DNA of 64,000 bases from Wyeomyia smithii. Taxonomy: Eukaryota; Arthropoda; Insecta; Diptera; Culicidae. This document shows, piece after piece, positions 55,329 through 64,000 of the stretch. Location: positions 212,999,896-213,063,895 of the forward strand of contig NC_073695.1 in the NCBI RefSeq assembly GCF_029784165.1, given 5' to 3'. Positions within the stretch are counted from its first letter, which is position 1, and every line of letters begins with the position of its first letter. Both the position numbers and the translations under genes were made by a program. The notes under the pieces are model-generated. The model searched no databases and was not told where the DNA came from. It saw only the letters and a list, made by a program, of their open reading frames with translations.

Positions 55329-56888
55329 GACGTGGGACTAAACACTGTAATTAGGGGATTTTTTGTTACAAAATATACAGAGTCTGCAGACAGAATCAAT
55401 GTGTTTATTTTCAGCCTCCCCTGGAAATCAATTTTTGGAATATATTCAACAACACTCGAAGAAAGATCATTTATATTTGGCGATATTATGCCTTTAGTAT
55501 TTTTTTTTGTGCAAAAAAATATGTATTTAACAAAGCACAAGCATATCGTGCTTGTTGAAGAAGCACCAAGAATTTCTCATAATGCGTCAAAGTCAGAATT
55601 ATCTCTATATCCTCAAAAACCAAATCCAATAATGCTTACGTTATCATAATGAATGGTTTTGTCTTATTTAACTCTAACTAAATCAAATCTATAGTATGGA
55701 TCTTACTTTCAAAATAATATGGAAGGCCTTACAAAAGTTCATCAATTGGAAAACATAAGAAAATATTTTGAACAAAATTCCTTACAAGTTCCAGCAAAAA
55801 ATCGTAGAAATCCACAATTACATTTTTATTTTTTGCTTGACAATTGTTTCATTTGCCTGCAACTACATTCGCTGTATTACGAAGACAGCTAATATACGTT
55901 TATTATGGTTAAGCTTAGAATAATAATATATCATCTAACAATTTTGAAATGTAAAAAGAGATTCTGTACGAATCATACTATATCAACTAAAAAATCACAA
56001 GCATTCGCAGGTTCTTACTCTTCTATAAATGTATATATTTAGGAATTTACTCTCTCGATACTATCCGGTCGCGATTATTCAGTTAATATCGAAGATAAAA
56101 TTAAATAAATATCCGTTGCAAAAATTTACAATTCTTGTTGAGTAATTTATGGCAATCATATTTATGAAATAAACTTTCAATCACCATCAACAGCAGCATT
56201 GTAGTTTTTCCTCAATTGCATACGAATAGAAATGTACGAACAAAAGTGTACCACTGCAATACGAATAGTACTGCTGCAGTACGAATAGAAGAGTACCACT
56301 GCAATCATAGACGACGAGAGACCTGCGGATCTATACTCCACTGGTACTGTTGCTTTTACTGGCATGTTTTCTTTCAAGACATCAGTTTTTATTAGGTTCT
56401 ACAGTACTTAACACGCAGGTTTAGAGATTGTTCAAGGATGGGTATTGTTTCAAACTTTTAGGAAAACTTTTACCTTCGAGACATCATATTAGTCTAAGCT
56501 CATGGAAGCAAAAATAAATTGACCTATTGGGACGGGGAGACTCTGTCAATTTTTATTTCGAAATTGATACAGGGAATATCACAGGGAACGGATGGTGTCC
56601 ATTCACGTCGTCTGTGCTAGGAATGCTCGCATGTAATTGGTTCATTATTTGCGTAAATTTGTTATTGAAATTATTATCAATTTCACCGCTTAGCAATGAA
56701 AGTAGAGTGATAATTAACACATTACAAAATTGTTATACATTTATCTATCCAACAACATATTGGTTATTGTTATCCATCATGTGGTTATGCTGTTATTAGC
56801 GTTTGAAATCTGACGCAATATTTGCCCGTTTCATTTCCAATTTTACAGAATGCATCCCAGTATAGTAAACAAAGACGTGTCCCACGTC
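55329..56888. repeat. Candidate 1.56-kb element with GACGTGGGAC inverted ends
   Basis: GACGTGGGAC at 55329-55338 and its inverse GTCCCACGTC at 56879-56888 are in TIR orientation. The right part (56340-56888) recurs, shortened, at 42595-42835, supporting a mobile or dispersed nature. The interior frame 55332-55649 (105 codons) has no known domain. The pairing could be chance. Confidence 0.45.
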
Positions 56889-57117
56889 AATATGACATTT
56901 TACCCACCTTTTGGTAGCGTACAAAGGGTTTTAGAACGATCTATTTCTTGTTCCAAAAAGTGACAAAAATAGACCAAAACGTATACCAGTTTCAAATTTT
57001 TTCAATTTAGATCTGGTATAAAACAAAATTTACACCACCGGTGCAGCAGTGAATTTGAGTTTGTTCCAAAAAAATGAAACAAAACAACGATTTGGACCAC
57101 CGCTGAAGATGCCCTTA

Positions 57118-57960
57118 GTCAACAGTGGAACTCTAGCTTAACAGAAGTTGTTCAAACGTTTGCAAGTGATTACCAGCAGCCAGGGTTGATATTTGTTGAC
57201 ACTCTTGAGTGAAAGTGAAAATAAGCATCCATGAACGTTACTTTTTTACAATCCTTTCAGAGTTCTCCCTTCCCGCTTTTTGCATGGAAGTGAACTGTCA
57301 AAACACCTCATCATATTTCATGTGACGAAAGCAAGACAACAAAATCAGTTTATCAGTTAACGAAGATTGTCAAGGCATCGGTCAGTGTCAGTGAAAAAGT
57401 GTTTCGGTGAGGTTCATTTTGGTTGAGTGGACTGTTTGTTTTTCTTTTTCGCTTTGAAGTGAAGATCATTTGGTTGGATTTGTCGTCAAATTTTATTCCG
57501 TAACCGTGAACGATGCGCGCGATCTATTTCATCTGAGTACAACAACACGTTATTAGAACGAAAATCTAGTGTATCTAAAAGAGTGCTGCGATCATTGAAG
57601 GTGAAAATTGAAAATGATTGGCTGTAATTTTCGAAGAATTTTGCTGGGGAAAATTACTTTTATCAGCACTGCCAGCAGCACTAATAAATATGTGCTGCGT
57701 TGAAGCGCTTTAAAGGGCTCCATTTATCAGTGGCGTTCTCGCCCAATAAAAGCTATTTGAACGTTTCAAACGGCAACTCCGCAACTATTATTCTGCACGT
57801 GTTGTTCAAACGCTGCATACATGCGTTTGAAGTCTTTCAAAGAGCAATTCTTTAGCTCCTATAAACGCGAACGCTAGATCACCGGTTTTATAAAACATCC
57901 TTCTGAACGCGTCGTATAGTTGATTTATTGCAGTATAAACATTTTTTTAAACCACTAAAA
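57118..57960. other. Leader-like sequence without an identified gene
   Basis: Contains CAGTTTATCAGTTAACGAAG and GTCAGTGTCAGTGAAAAAGTG, reminiscent of insect 5' UTRs, but no ORF follows. No repeat partner is found except CAAACG-type words shared with the foldback downstream. Confidence 0.3.
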
Positions 57961-58079
57961 GATTTAGCAACTTGTGTACTTTCAAATCAACGTCAGTGAT
58001 GCCCCGAAAGATTTTTTTTTATTCTCGAAAACTGAGGAACTTTATGAAAATTTGAACAGCACTTTACAATTGTTGAATA

Positions 58080-59300
58080 ACTTTGATTAGACAACAGTCG
58101 AACAACAACCGAAATGGAAAATAGAAAATTTCTGTTCAATGGTTGAAATTTTCCAGCACACAGTTGTCTAAAAACGCCGAAGAGGGTTTTAAACAACTAC
58201 ATCAGAATATTTCATTCAACACTTGTTAAACCAGCGTTGAATAGATGCACCGCAAAAAAATTATTAGGCTACTGTTCTGTATGTGTTCGACCTGTCGAAT
58301 AAAATATCAATGAAACATTTGCTGTTTATCCTTGTTTAATAAAAGTGTTTACAAACCTTTGTTTCGCGCATTAGAACATACTTATGCAGCTCACGCTGAA
58401 TTGTAGCGTAAAAAAAGGTTTAAACGTCATTAATTCAGCTCTTTAAGCACACACAAAAACGCAAAAATGAAGCTCAAATTTTTTGTTAAAATTATTTTTA
58501 TTAGCTTTATTAGTTTTTTACTTGTGGAAATGACATGGGTGATTTATTAATTTGTATTAAAAGGCAACAAAAAAAAACTATCTTTTGCTGGGCTTCTGTT
58601 GAGATTCGAACTTGCGATCCATTGCTTGGCTGCCATTGATGAATGCATGTGAGCTAGTCTGTGTTAGAAGTGAATATGCTTCTAAACGTTCTGGTCCAAT
58701 AAATGTTGAACAGCCATCATACAACTACTGGAATATAAGCTTCTTGCACGCTGCAGTTGCTGCTTGCAAACAATGGTTATGTCAAATCAACCGGTACGCT
58801 TTGTTTAGAGGTGCGTGCAAGAAGCTTATATTCCAGCAGTAATACAATGCCTGTTCAACATTTATTAGATCAGAACGTTTAGAAGCATATTCACTTCTAA
58901 CACAGCATACGTTATATTACAGATTAGCTCACATGCATTCATCGATGGCAGCCAAGCAATGGGATCGCAAGTTCGAATCTCATCAGGGACCCAAAAAAAA
59001 AGATGGGTTGTAAAAAAAGGGTGGCATGTGACGATGTCGCCTTCCGATATAAATTAGAATTTACCCGTAGTATTTCCAAGTAAAAAAACTAATGAAGTTA
59101 AAAATGAGAATTATAATAAAAAATATTACCACAAATAAATATGGTTCAACTAATTTCTTCGAACTCTATTTTTACATTTTGTTTGTGCTAAAATAGCTGG
59201 ATAAACATCGACTAAACGTTTTTTCCACGCTACTATTCAGTGTAAGCTGCATATGTATATTCTAATACGCGAAACAAACGTTTTCAAACATTATTATTGA
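58080..59300. repeat. Foldback element, ~1 kb palindrome
   Basis: Sequence at about 58320-58440 (TTTGTTTCGCGCATTAGAAC, GCAGCTCACGCTGAATTGTA) reappears inverted at about 59200-59300 (AGTGTAAGCTGCATATGTAT). The complementarity continues inward to the perfect-looking core at 58605-58990. The left flank 58080-58258 is also dispersed (63820-64000). Confidence 0.65.
58605..58990. repeat. Inner hairpin with tRNA B-box-like outer ends
   Basis: GATTCGAACTTGCGATCCAT at about 58602 pairs with ATGGGATCGCAAGTTCGAAT at about 58957. The arms of about 165-185 bp include GTTAGAAGTGAATATGCTTC and AGCTTCTTGCACGC and their inverses. The loop is about 40 bp. GCAAGTTCGAATCTC in the right arm resembles a pol III B box followed by CATCAGGGACCC. 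Confidence 0.7.
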
Positions 59301-61080
59301 ACACGCATTTAACAAGAGCATTCCAACAGTCGAGCAAAGGTTTAACAAATCTTCTATTAAATAAAAATAAGTTGGTGTCTGTATAACGGCGTTTCACTCC
59401 AAATAGAATCAACGGATTTGAATGATTCTTTTTGTGTTTGTTTTGTCTTGATCTTCGACGAGTTAATAGGCCATAGAATTAACAATCATCAACTGATAAA
59501 GTTAGAAAAAAATTGAAATATATTTTCGGTTTTTCCCGCCTTTTACTCCAAGAACAACGTCATTAGATTACTATGATTGCAGGCTATGAGCGATAGATAA
59601 GCTGTTGTAGCATCGTTATTGAGGCGTCGTCGTAAACAAGCACCTGTTATTGATTCACGTATTAGGTGATATTCGTTTTCGCTGCCTACTACACCTTTTT
59701 ATGCAAAAGCGCTATAGCGTGTAGCAGCAAACTCAACATGCATGTGAATACTCTCATCGTGGCTTTGATTTTATTCAAGGGCATATACTTGATAATGTAA
59801 ATTAAATTTCTGGCTTATTTGAGCAAAGTTGCATATAATCGTTTTATTTATCTGATAAATGAAAAGAAAGAACAAGAATAACACAACATGTGCGATGATT
59901 TAATTTACCATCGCTCGGATCTAATCAATCTGTTCAATTTTCTCTAAAATGCACACTGACTGTCGATGATCTAAACATTTGCTCATGCTGCAATGATTCT
60001 GTTAGCTGGTAGAAGAAACCTGTAGTTTTTGCTTCTCAAAATTCCTACAAATCTCTGGATTTACAATTAATTGTTGAACTGAAAACTATAATGTTGCGAA
60101 GTGTCAATTGCACTGTGCTTAGGCATCAGATTTGCCTCAAAAAGCAGATGAAATATTAATGTCATTGAAGCGAAAATTTCCCACCAAATTACCTACCAAT
60201 TTATCATTTAATTTCAAACGTCAACTGGAAAAGTTATAAAACGTTAAAAACCAACCCTTGATATTCCCCCCCCCCCCCTTCTGAGATTCTGAGAGGTTTT
60301 TTGTGAGTTTTTGTGAGTAACAATTTTTTGTTGCCTTTGATCGGAAAAATTCGATACAAGTTTTCATCACCGGGGCGTACTTGAACGATAGCCTTCATTT
60401 TTTTAAATATTTTATGGAATAGTTCTATGCGATTTTCGTATTGGTTTCTGTTGATGCCACTTAAATTCAACGCCGGTTTCTGTCAATTTGTGCTGTGACT
60501 GTTTTTCAAGAAAGAAGAAGAAACTGTCGGTACGTAATAAACATAATAGATTAAAAATAATAATGTGTTTTTGCAAGAATTCTGAGGAGTATTCGTACTG
60601 GTTTCAGTTGGTTTCGATTAATTTTCTTCCACATGTAGTGGGAATGCTTCCTAACGAAGATGCCGCTAAGGGTATTTTATAAAAGGAATGTTCCCTAATC
60701 TACATGATCAAACTGATTCTTGCATATCTTCCAGTTGACTTTGACAAATTTCTGCTGTGGTCGAAGTGGTTTTTCTTCAGTTAAAGTTGTTGTAAGTGGA
60801 ATGTTCAAATACTTAACATGCCGTTGAATTAAAATTAAATTCGTTGTTTTTGTTCCAGTTTTGGGAGTTAAGACACGAGTAGTAGCAGGTCAATAAAAGT
60901 GTCAGGCTCCGCAACACTGAAGTAGAATATTAAAAAGTCAGGAAATATACGAGTCCCGAAGGGAAAGTTGATCGGTTAAGGACAAGACGAGCTCGAAATG
61001 CACGACGTTCGACACCCCATATATCTCAAAATCGTCCGTTACACATTTAGTTTCCATAGTCTTTAAACGAGTCTTGAACA
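59301..61080. other. Intergenic; poly-C tract near 60267-60280
   Basis: No gene. A C-run of about 13 bases interrupts AT-rich DNA near 60267. Frames at 60234-60470 (minus) and 60488-60682 (plus) have no domain. Confidence 0.4.
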
Positions 61081-61933
61081 AAAGAAAAATAAAGTATAAT
61101 AACTTAAACACTCAATTGAGAGAAAGATGCAAATCAAATATTTTCAAATACTACTATTATATAGATTCAAGGTCAAATTTACCACCGAACAGATGCATTG
61201 CTGCCACTACCCGATGGCAAATGTCCTTGAAGTAACAATTCTGACAGGAAACTACGAAGGAGAAGTCGTAATAATCCCGCGTTTCTCGATTACTCCTACA
61301 GATTTGCCGTTAAATTTTAAACGTCTGCAATTTCCTGTGCGTCGCGCATTCGCGATGACTATTGATAAAACCCAAGGACAGTCACTGAAAATTTGTGGCA
61401 TAAACTCCGAGTACTCATGCTTCTCACTTGGACAGCTCTATGCCGCATATTCACGTGACCCTGACCCCGACATTGTGGAATATATAGAATTTAGTGGCTA
61501 GGACCGCCTTGACCACTTTCACATGTTTCGATATTCCGAATTTTAAGCTTGAATTATTTAGAATTCCGAAGTTTTTTATAAAATCTGTTCCAGTGAGATT
61601 GGCCAGGCAGAAGGGTATTACTATATTTGCATTAAGCCAAGCTTTTGAATAATTGAAAAAATAATGTAATAATTTCCTTCAGAATATTTAAAAGAATGAC
61701 TGTTTATTTTCAGAAATGTATTGAAATGATTTGATTATGGTTGAAAGGTGCTTCATAATGTTCAATGAACTAAAAACGTAGAATTTTACGAGCGCAGGAT
61801 TGAAAAAAAAACTAAAAACAATACATAACATATCGTAGGTATGTTTTTTAGCAGCAGTTAGATATTTAAGATTTTGCAATACAACAGTCAATAAAACTCA
61901 AGGCGGCGGTACGAAGTTTGCCGGGTCAGCTTG
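61081..61933 (+). mobile_element. 3' end of a Helitron
   Basis: About 430 bp after the helicase fragment comes GGCGGTACGAAGTTTGCCGG followed by GTCAGCTTG. This resembles insect Helitron 3' ends (hairpin then CTRR), with one mismatch (CTTG). The 5' end is not found. It directly abuts the piggyBac-like element. Confidence 0.7.
61127..61501 (+). pseudogene. Helitron helicase C-terminal fragment
   Basis: Reads IIPRFSITPTDLPLNFKRLQ, FPVRRAFAMTIDKTQGQSLK and CFSLGQLYAAYSRD, matching the last helicase motifs of Helitron Rep/Hel (PIF1-like) proteins. The rolling-circle nuclease and the N-terminal helicase are missing. The stop follows YIEFSG. Confidence 0.82.
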
Positions 61934-61940
61934 TGTTTAA

Positions 61941-63077
61941 CCCTTTCCCGCTCACGGTGACTCTAGAGCACCAAGAACTGTTATGACTATACCCCGACAA
62001 AAAATGAATTATTTTAAATTCTTTTTTTTACAAAATCTTGCATTTCTAATGTACTTTCAACTTGGCATATCAAATGTCAGCTTGATTCAATGTTTGGACT
62101 GTTATCAAGAAAACTACAGAAGAAAGTCCGAATTTTACGATAAAAAAATAATGTGTGTTTTTAGCAACTGTTTTTCTATAACATTCATTATTCGTTTTTA
62201 TAATAAAAATAACTTTTACGTAGATCTATTGTTCATTGAGTGTAACGGTCCATAAAATTAACAATTTTTGTTCTTGTTCACTTGTTCCATAAGTTTTTAA
62301 ATGGTGCCTCAGAGCACCACTGGGCATACAGGAGACTAGAAAAACCGATGGCCCTAAATAAACTATATATCTGATTTCATATATTTGCTGGCCGTTCTTC
62401 TTACTACGTGGTGATTCCAGAAGGGAATGAATCAGAAGCTCATGAGATGGGAAGCGACATCGAAGATGAAGTCGCTATGTTTGCGATAGATCCATTACCA
62501 GATGAAGTTCATGAGTATTTTTCCGAGACAAACGAGGCAGAAGTAGAGACACCAGCAAAACGGGCCAAGAAAGAAATGAAAGTGGGTCTAAACGCATTGG
62601 AAGTGGACCAAAACCGAAAACTTACCATTTCTGGGAAGAGGTTCAAGCCAAAATCTAGGTACATGACAACTCTGAGATGAAGAAAAGAGGAGAACTCGGA
62701 TATGACAAGCTCTTCAAAATTCGTCCTTTCATCGATGCAGTGAGAGCCAATTTTCTAGCCTAGAAAATTCCTTACTCAATAAAGAATAAATCATCAAATA
62801 GTCATAAACTAAGTTTTTTTTTCCAAAACTACATTGTTTTCATTATTTTCTATAGTATTTGATTGAATACTTCAAAAAGTATCAGAAATTTTTTTTTTTC
62901 GTGGTTTAAAAAATGTCCCTGCTGTGCTCATAGGTGCTCTGGAGCACCATTTCAAAACTCGCTTTTTGTTCAAAATACAATGTTTTACAGTGATTTCAAC
63001 TACCCTGCAAAGTATTTTGCCTAAATTGACCCGGAAAGTATTTTTAAATCATGAAAAACCTCGTGAGCGGGAGAGGG
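61941..63077. mobile_element. 1.14-kb piggyBac-like element
   Basis: TTAA (61937-61940) then CCCTTTCCCGCTCACG; the right end inverse is CCCTCTCCCGCTCACG, then TTAA (63078-63081). The AGAGCACC or GGAGCACC word recurs near 61965, 62310 and 62938. Transposase remnants lie at 62408-62763. It is an internally deleted, non-autonomous copy. Confidence 0.88.
62408..62763 (+). pseudogene. piggyBac transposase remnant
   Basis: The first frame (62408-62680) is acidic (GSDIEDEVAMFAIDPLPDEV), like piggyBac N-termini. The second, very short frame (62677-62763) reads MKKRGELGYDKLFKIRPFID and then AVRANFLA, resembling the conserved Y..L.KIRP..D motif of piggyBac transposases. The DDD catalytic core is deleted. 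Confidence 0.72.
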
Positions 63078-63116
63078 TTAAAAAAAATTACACAACGACA
63101 TATACTATTCTACTTA

Positions 63117-63270
63117 GGGGCCATCCACATACCACGTAGACATATTTTTAACCATTTTGACCCCCCCTCCCCCTCCGTGGACAACTGTCCATACAAATTC
63201 TAAAAAAATTGTATGGACCGTGGACATTAGCCAACCCCCCTCCCCAAAGCTGTGGTTTGTGGATGGCCCC
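63117..63270. mobile_element. 154-bp Harbinger-like MITE
   Basis: GGGGCCATCCACATACCAC and its near-perfect inverse GTGGTTTGTGGATGGCCCC. TTA flanks it (63114-63116 and 63271-63273). The centre is C-rich with an inner hairpin (ACTGTCCATACAAATTC/ATTGTATGGAC). Confidence 0.87.
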
Positions 63271-63279
63271 TTACACCCT

Positions 63280-63560
63280 TTTGCTCAGTTTTTGTCCGCG
63301 ATGTAGGATCTGTATTAAAAAAAAATGGGTGTGAATATGCTAAATGTGGACAAACTCTTAGAATTTTAATATTTGGCTTCAAAACAAAATGGCATCGAAA
63401 AAACATTGAAAATTCCCGATTTCTCAAAAATTCAAAATGGTGCCACAATTGCCTTTTAAGGTGAAATGTGTTCAAACTCGAGAAAATTTGTTTTTGCGTC
63501 AAAATATATTAAAAAATCATACATAGAAACTAAGGCAAAAAAATGTTGCATGAATTCAAT
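63280..63560. repeat. Dispersed repeat, inverted partner at 36860-37090
   Basis: Shares GTGGACAAACTCTTAGAATT, AAAACAAAATGGC and TTTCTCAAAAATTCAAA with the complement of 36860-37090. No terminal structure is visible. Confidence 0.55.
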
Positions 63561-63779
63561 TGAAAGAAATTTATCCATAGCAAGCCCATGAATGAAATCA
63601 TATACAAACATGAACTGTTTTACGATTCAGTTTCACACCGTTTTACTTTCGATGTGCTCATCCAAAATCTTCCACATAGTTAATAACAATCATGCTATTT
63701 TCAACTGTCTAGTGTATATTTTCCTTCTGAAAAGGATGATAATCTTGCGCTAGCCCCGCAACTGCCCAAGTAACAATTA

Positions 63780-64000
63780 TTGTTGCCTAAACATTCACTC
63801 GATCACTTTTATTAGGCTACAGTTAAAAAATAACCGAAATGGAATATGAAAAACTTCTGTTAAATGCTTGTTCAGTTGAATTTGGAGAAATTATCCGACA
63901 CATAGTTGTTTAGGAACGGCGAAGAGGGTTTTGAGCAACAACAGCAGAATATTGTATTCAACATTTGTTAAACCAGCGTTGAATAGATGCACCAGAAAAC
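63780..64000 (+). repeat. Direct copy of the 58080-58258 repeat, cut by the window end
   Basis: ACCGAAATGGAA, CGAAGAGGGTTTT, GTTAAACCAGCGTTGAATAG and ATGCACC recur in the same order as at 58110-58258. The element extends past the window. Confidence 0.65.

Larger units (their letters stand above)
49866..57114. mobile_element. Harbinger/PIF-like TIR pair, 7.2 kb apart
   Basis: TTA (49863-49865) then GGGCATCTTCAGCGGTGG. The right end CCACCGCTGAAGATGCCC is followed by TTA (57115-57117). Eighteen bases are perfectly inverted and the TSD is TTA, as expected for PIF/Harbinger. Subterminal words (ACCGGTG) are also shared. Either one element swollen by internal insertions or ends of two separate copies would explain this. 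No transposase is recognised. Confidence 0.5.

Noticed and set aside
55332..55649. 105-codon frame as an endogenous viral or transposase gene
   Set aside because: No recognisable motif on either strand; left as unexplained interior of a candidate element.
57118..57960. 5' UTR of a host gene
   Set aside because: Leader-like words only; no downstream ORF or donor site could be tied to it.
1..64000. CRISPR arrays, bacterial operons, rRNA genes
   Set aside because: None are seen; intron-containing genes and eukaryotic transposons dominate.

Overview
This window looks like TE-dense mosquito (culicine, probably Aedes-like) nuclear DNA. That inference rests on insect-type short introns (57-63 bp), calpain genes of the dipteran type, and LINE families resembling known mosquito ones (I-clade/MosquI-like, Juan-like Jockey, JAM1-like RTE), together with tRNA-derived SINEs, many MITEs and foldback elements. 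No species call can be proved from the sequence alone.

Host genes. Two calpain loci lie 33 kb apart on the + strand. The first (4580-7030) keeps its splice sites and EF-hand exons, but has lost the block with the catalytic Cys and carries several frameshifts; it is read as a pseudogene. The second (37709-39979) has the complete Cys-His-Asn triad, an in-frame 57-bp intron, a degenerate EF-hand region with a hydrophobic insertion, and a short last exon. A phase-compatible candidate first coding exon lies 5 kb upstream (32639-32749). No other convincing host protein gene was found.

Mobile-element layout. 0.3-3.3 kb: hAT-type MITEs and an inverted array of ~100-125-bp units. 7.5-15.0 kb: a long-TIR element split by a 6.1-kb I-clade LINE (14-bp TSD), itself carrying a SINE (11-bp TSD) in ORF2. 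16.1-25.0 kb: two copies of an unidentified TATA-containing, CAG-rich repeat. The first copy is split by a full-length Juan-like LINE (16-bp TSD), which carries an ~0.8-kb palindrome with a tRNA-like sequence in each arm. 25.1-26.3 kb: a mariner-like transposase relic fused to a Juan ORF1 fragment. 26.7-30.1 kb: an RTE LINE inserted in a SINE (16-bp TSD). 30.5-37.3 kb: piggyBac-like, TA-type and pogo-like MITEs and two SINEs, several of them in the putative calpain intron. 40.5-48.5 kb: a long-TIR element, an 8-bp-TSD element with a degraded DDE-type protein, a ~300-bp tandem array and a second RTE fragment. 49.9-59.3 kb: ~300-bp tandem units split by a foldback with a ~2-kb palindrome, plus further foldbacks. 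61-63.3 kb: a Helitron tail, a piggyBac-like element with transposase remnants, and a Harbinger-like MITE.

The main story is serial nesting, resolved by target-site duplications. The least explained pieces are the tRNA-bearing palindromes, the TATA-containing repeat family, the 2-kb insert between 25-bp direct repeats (22038-24087), and the DDE family at 43.8-46.2 kb. All boundaries were read by eye; no alignment or database search was run.
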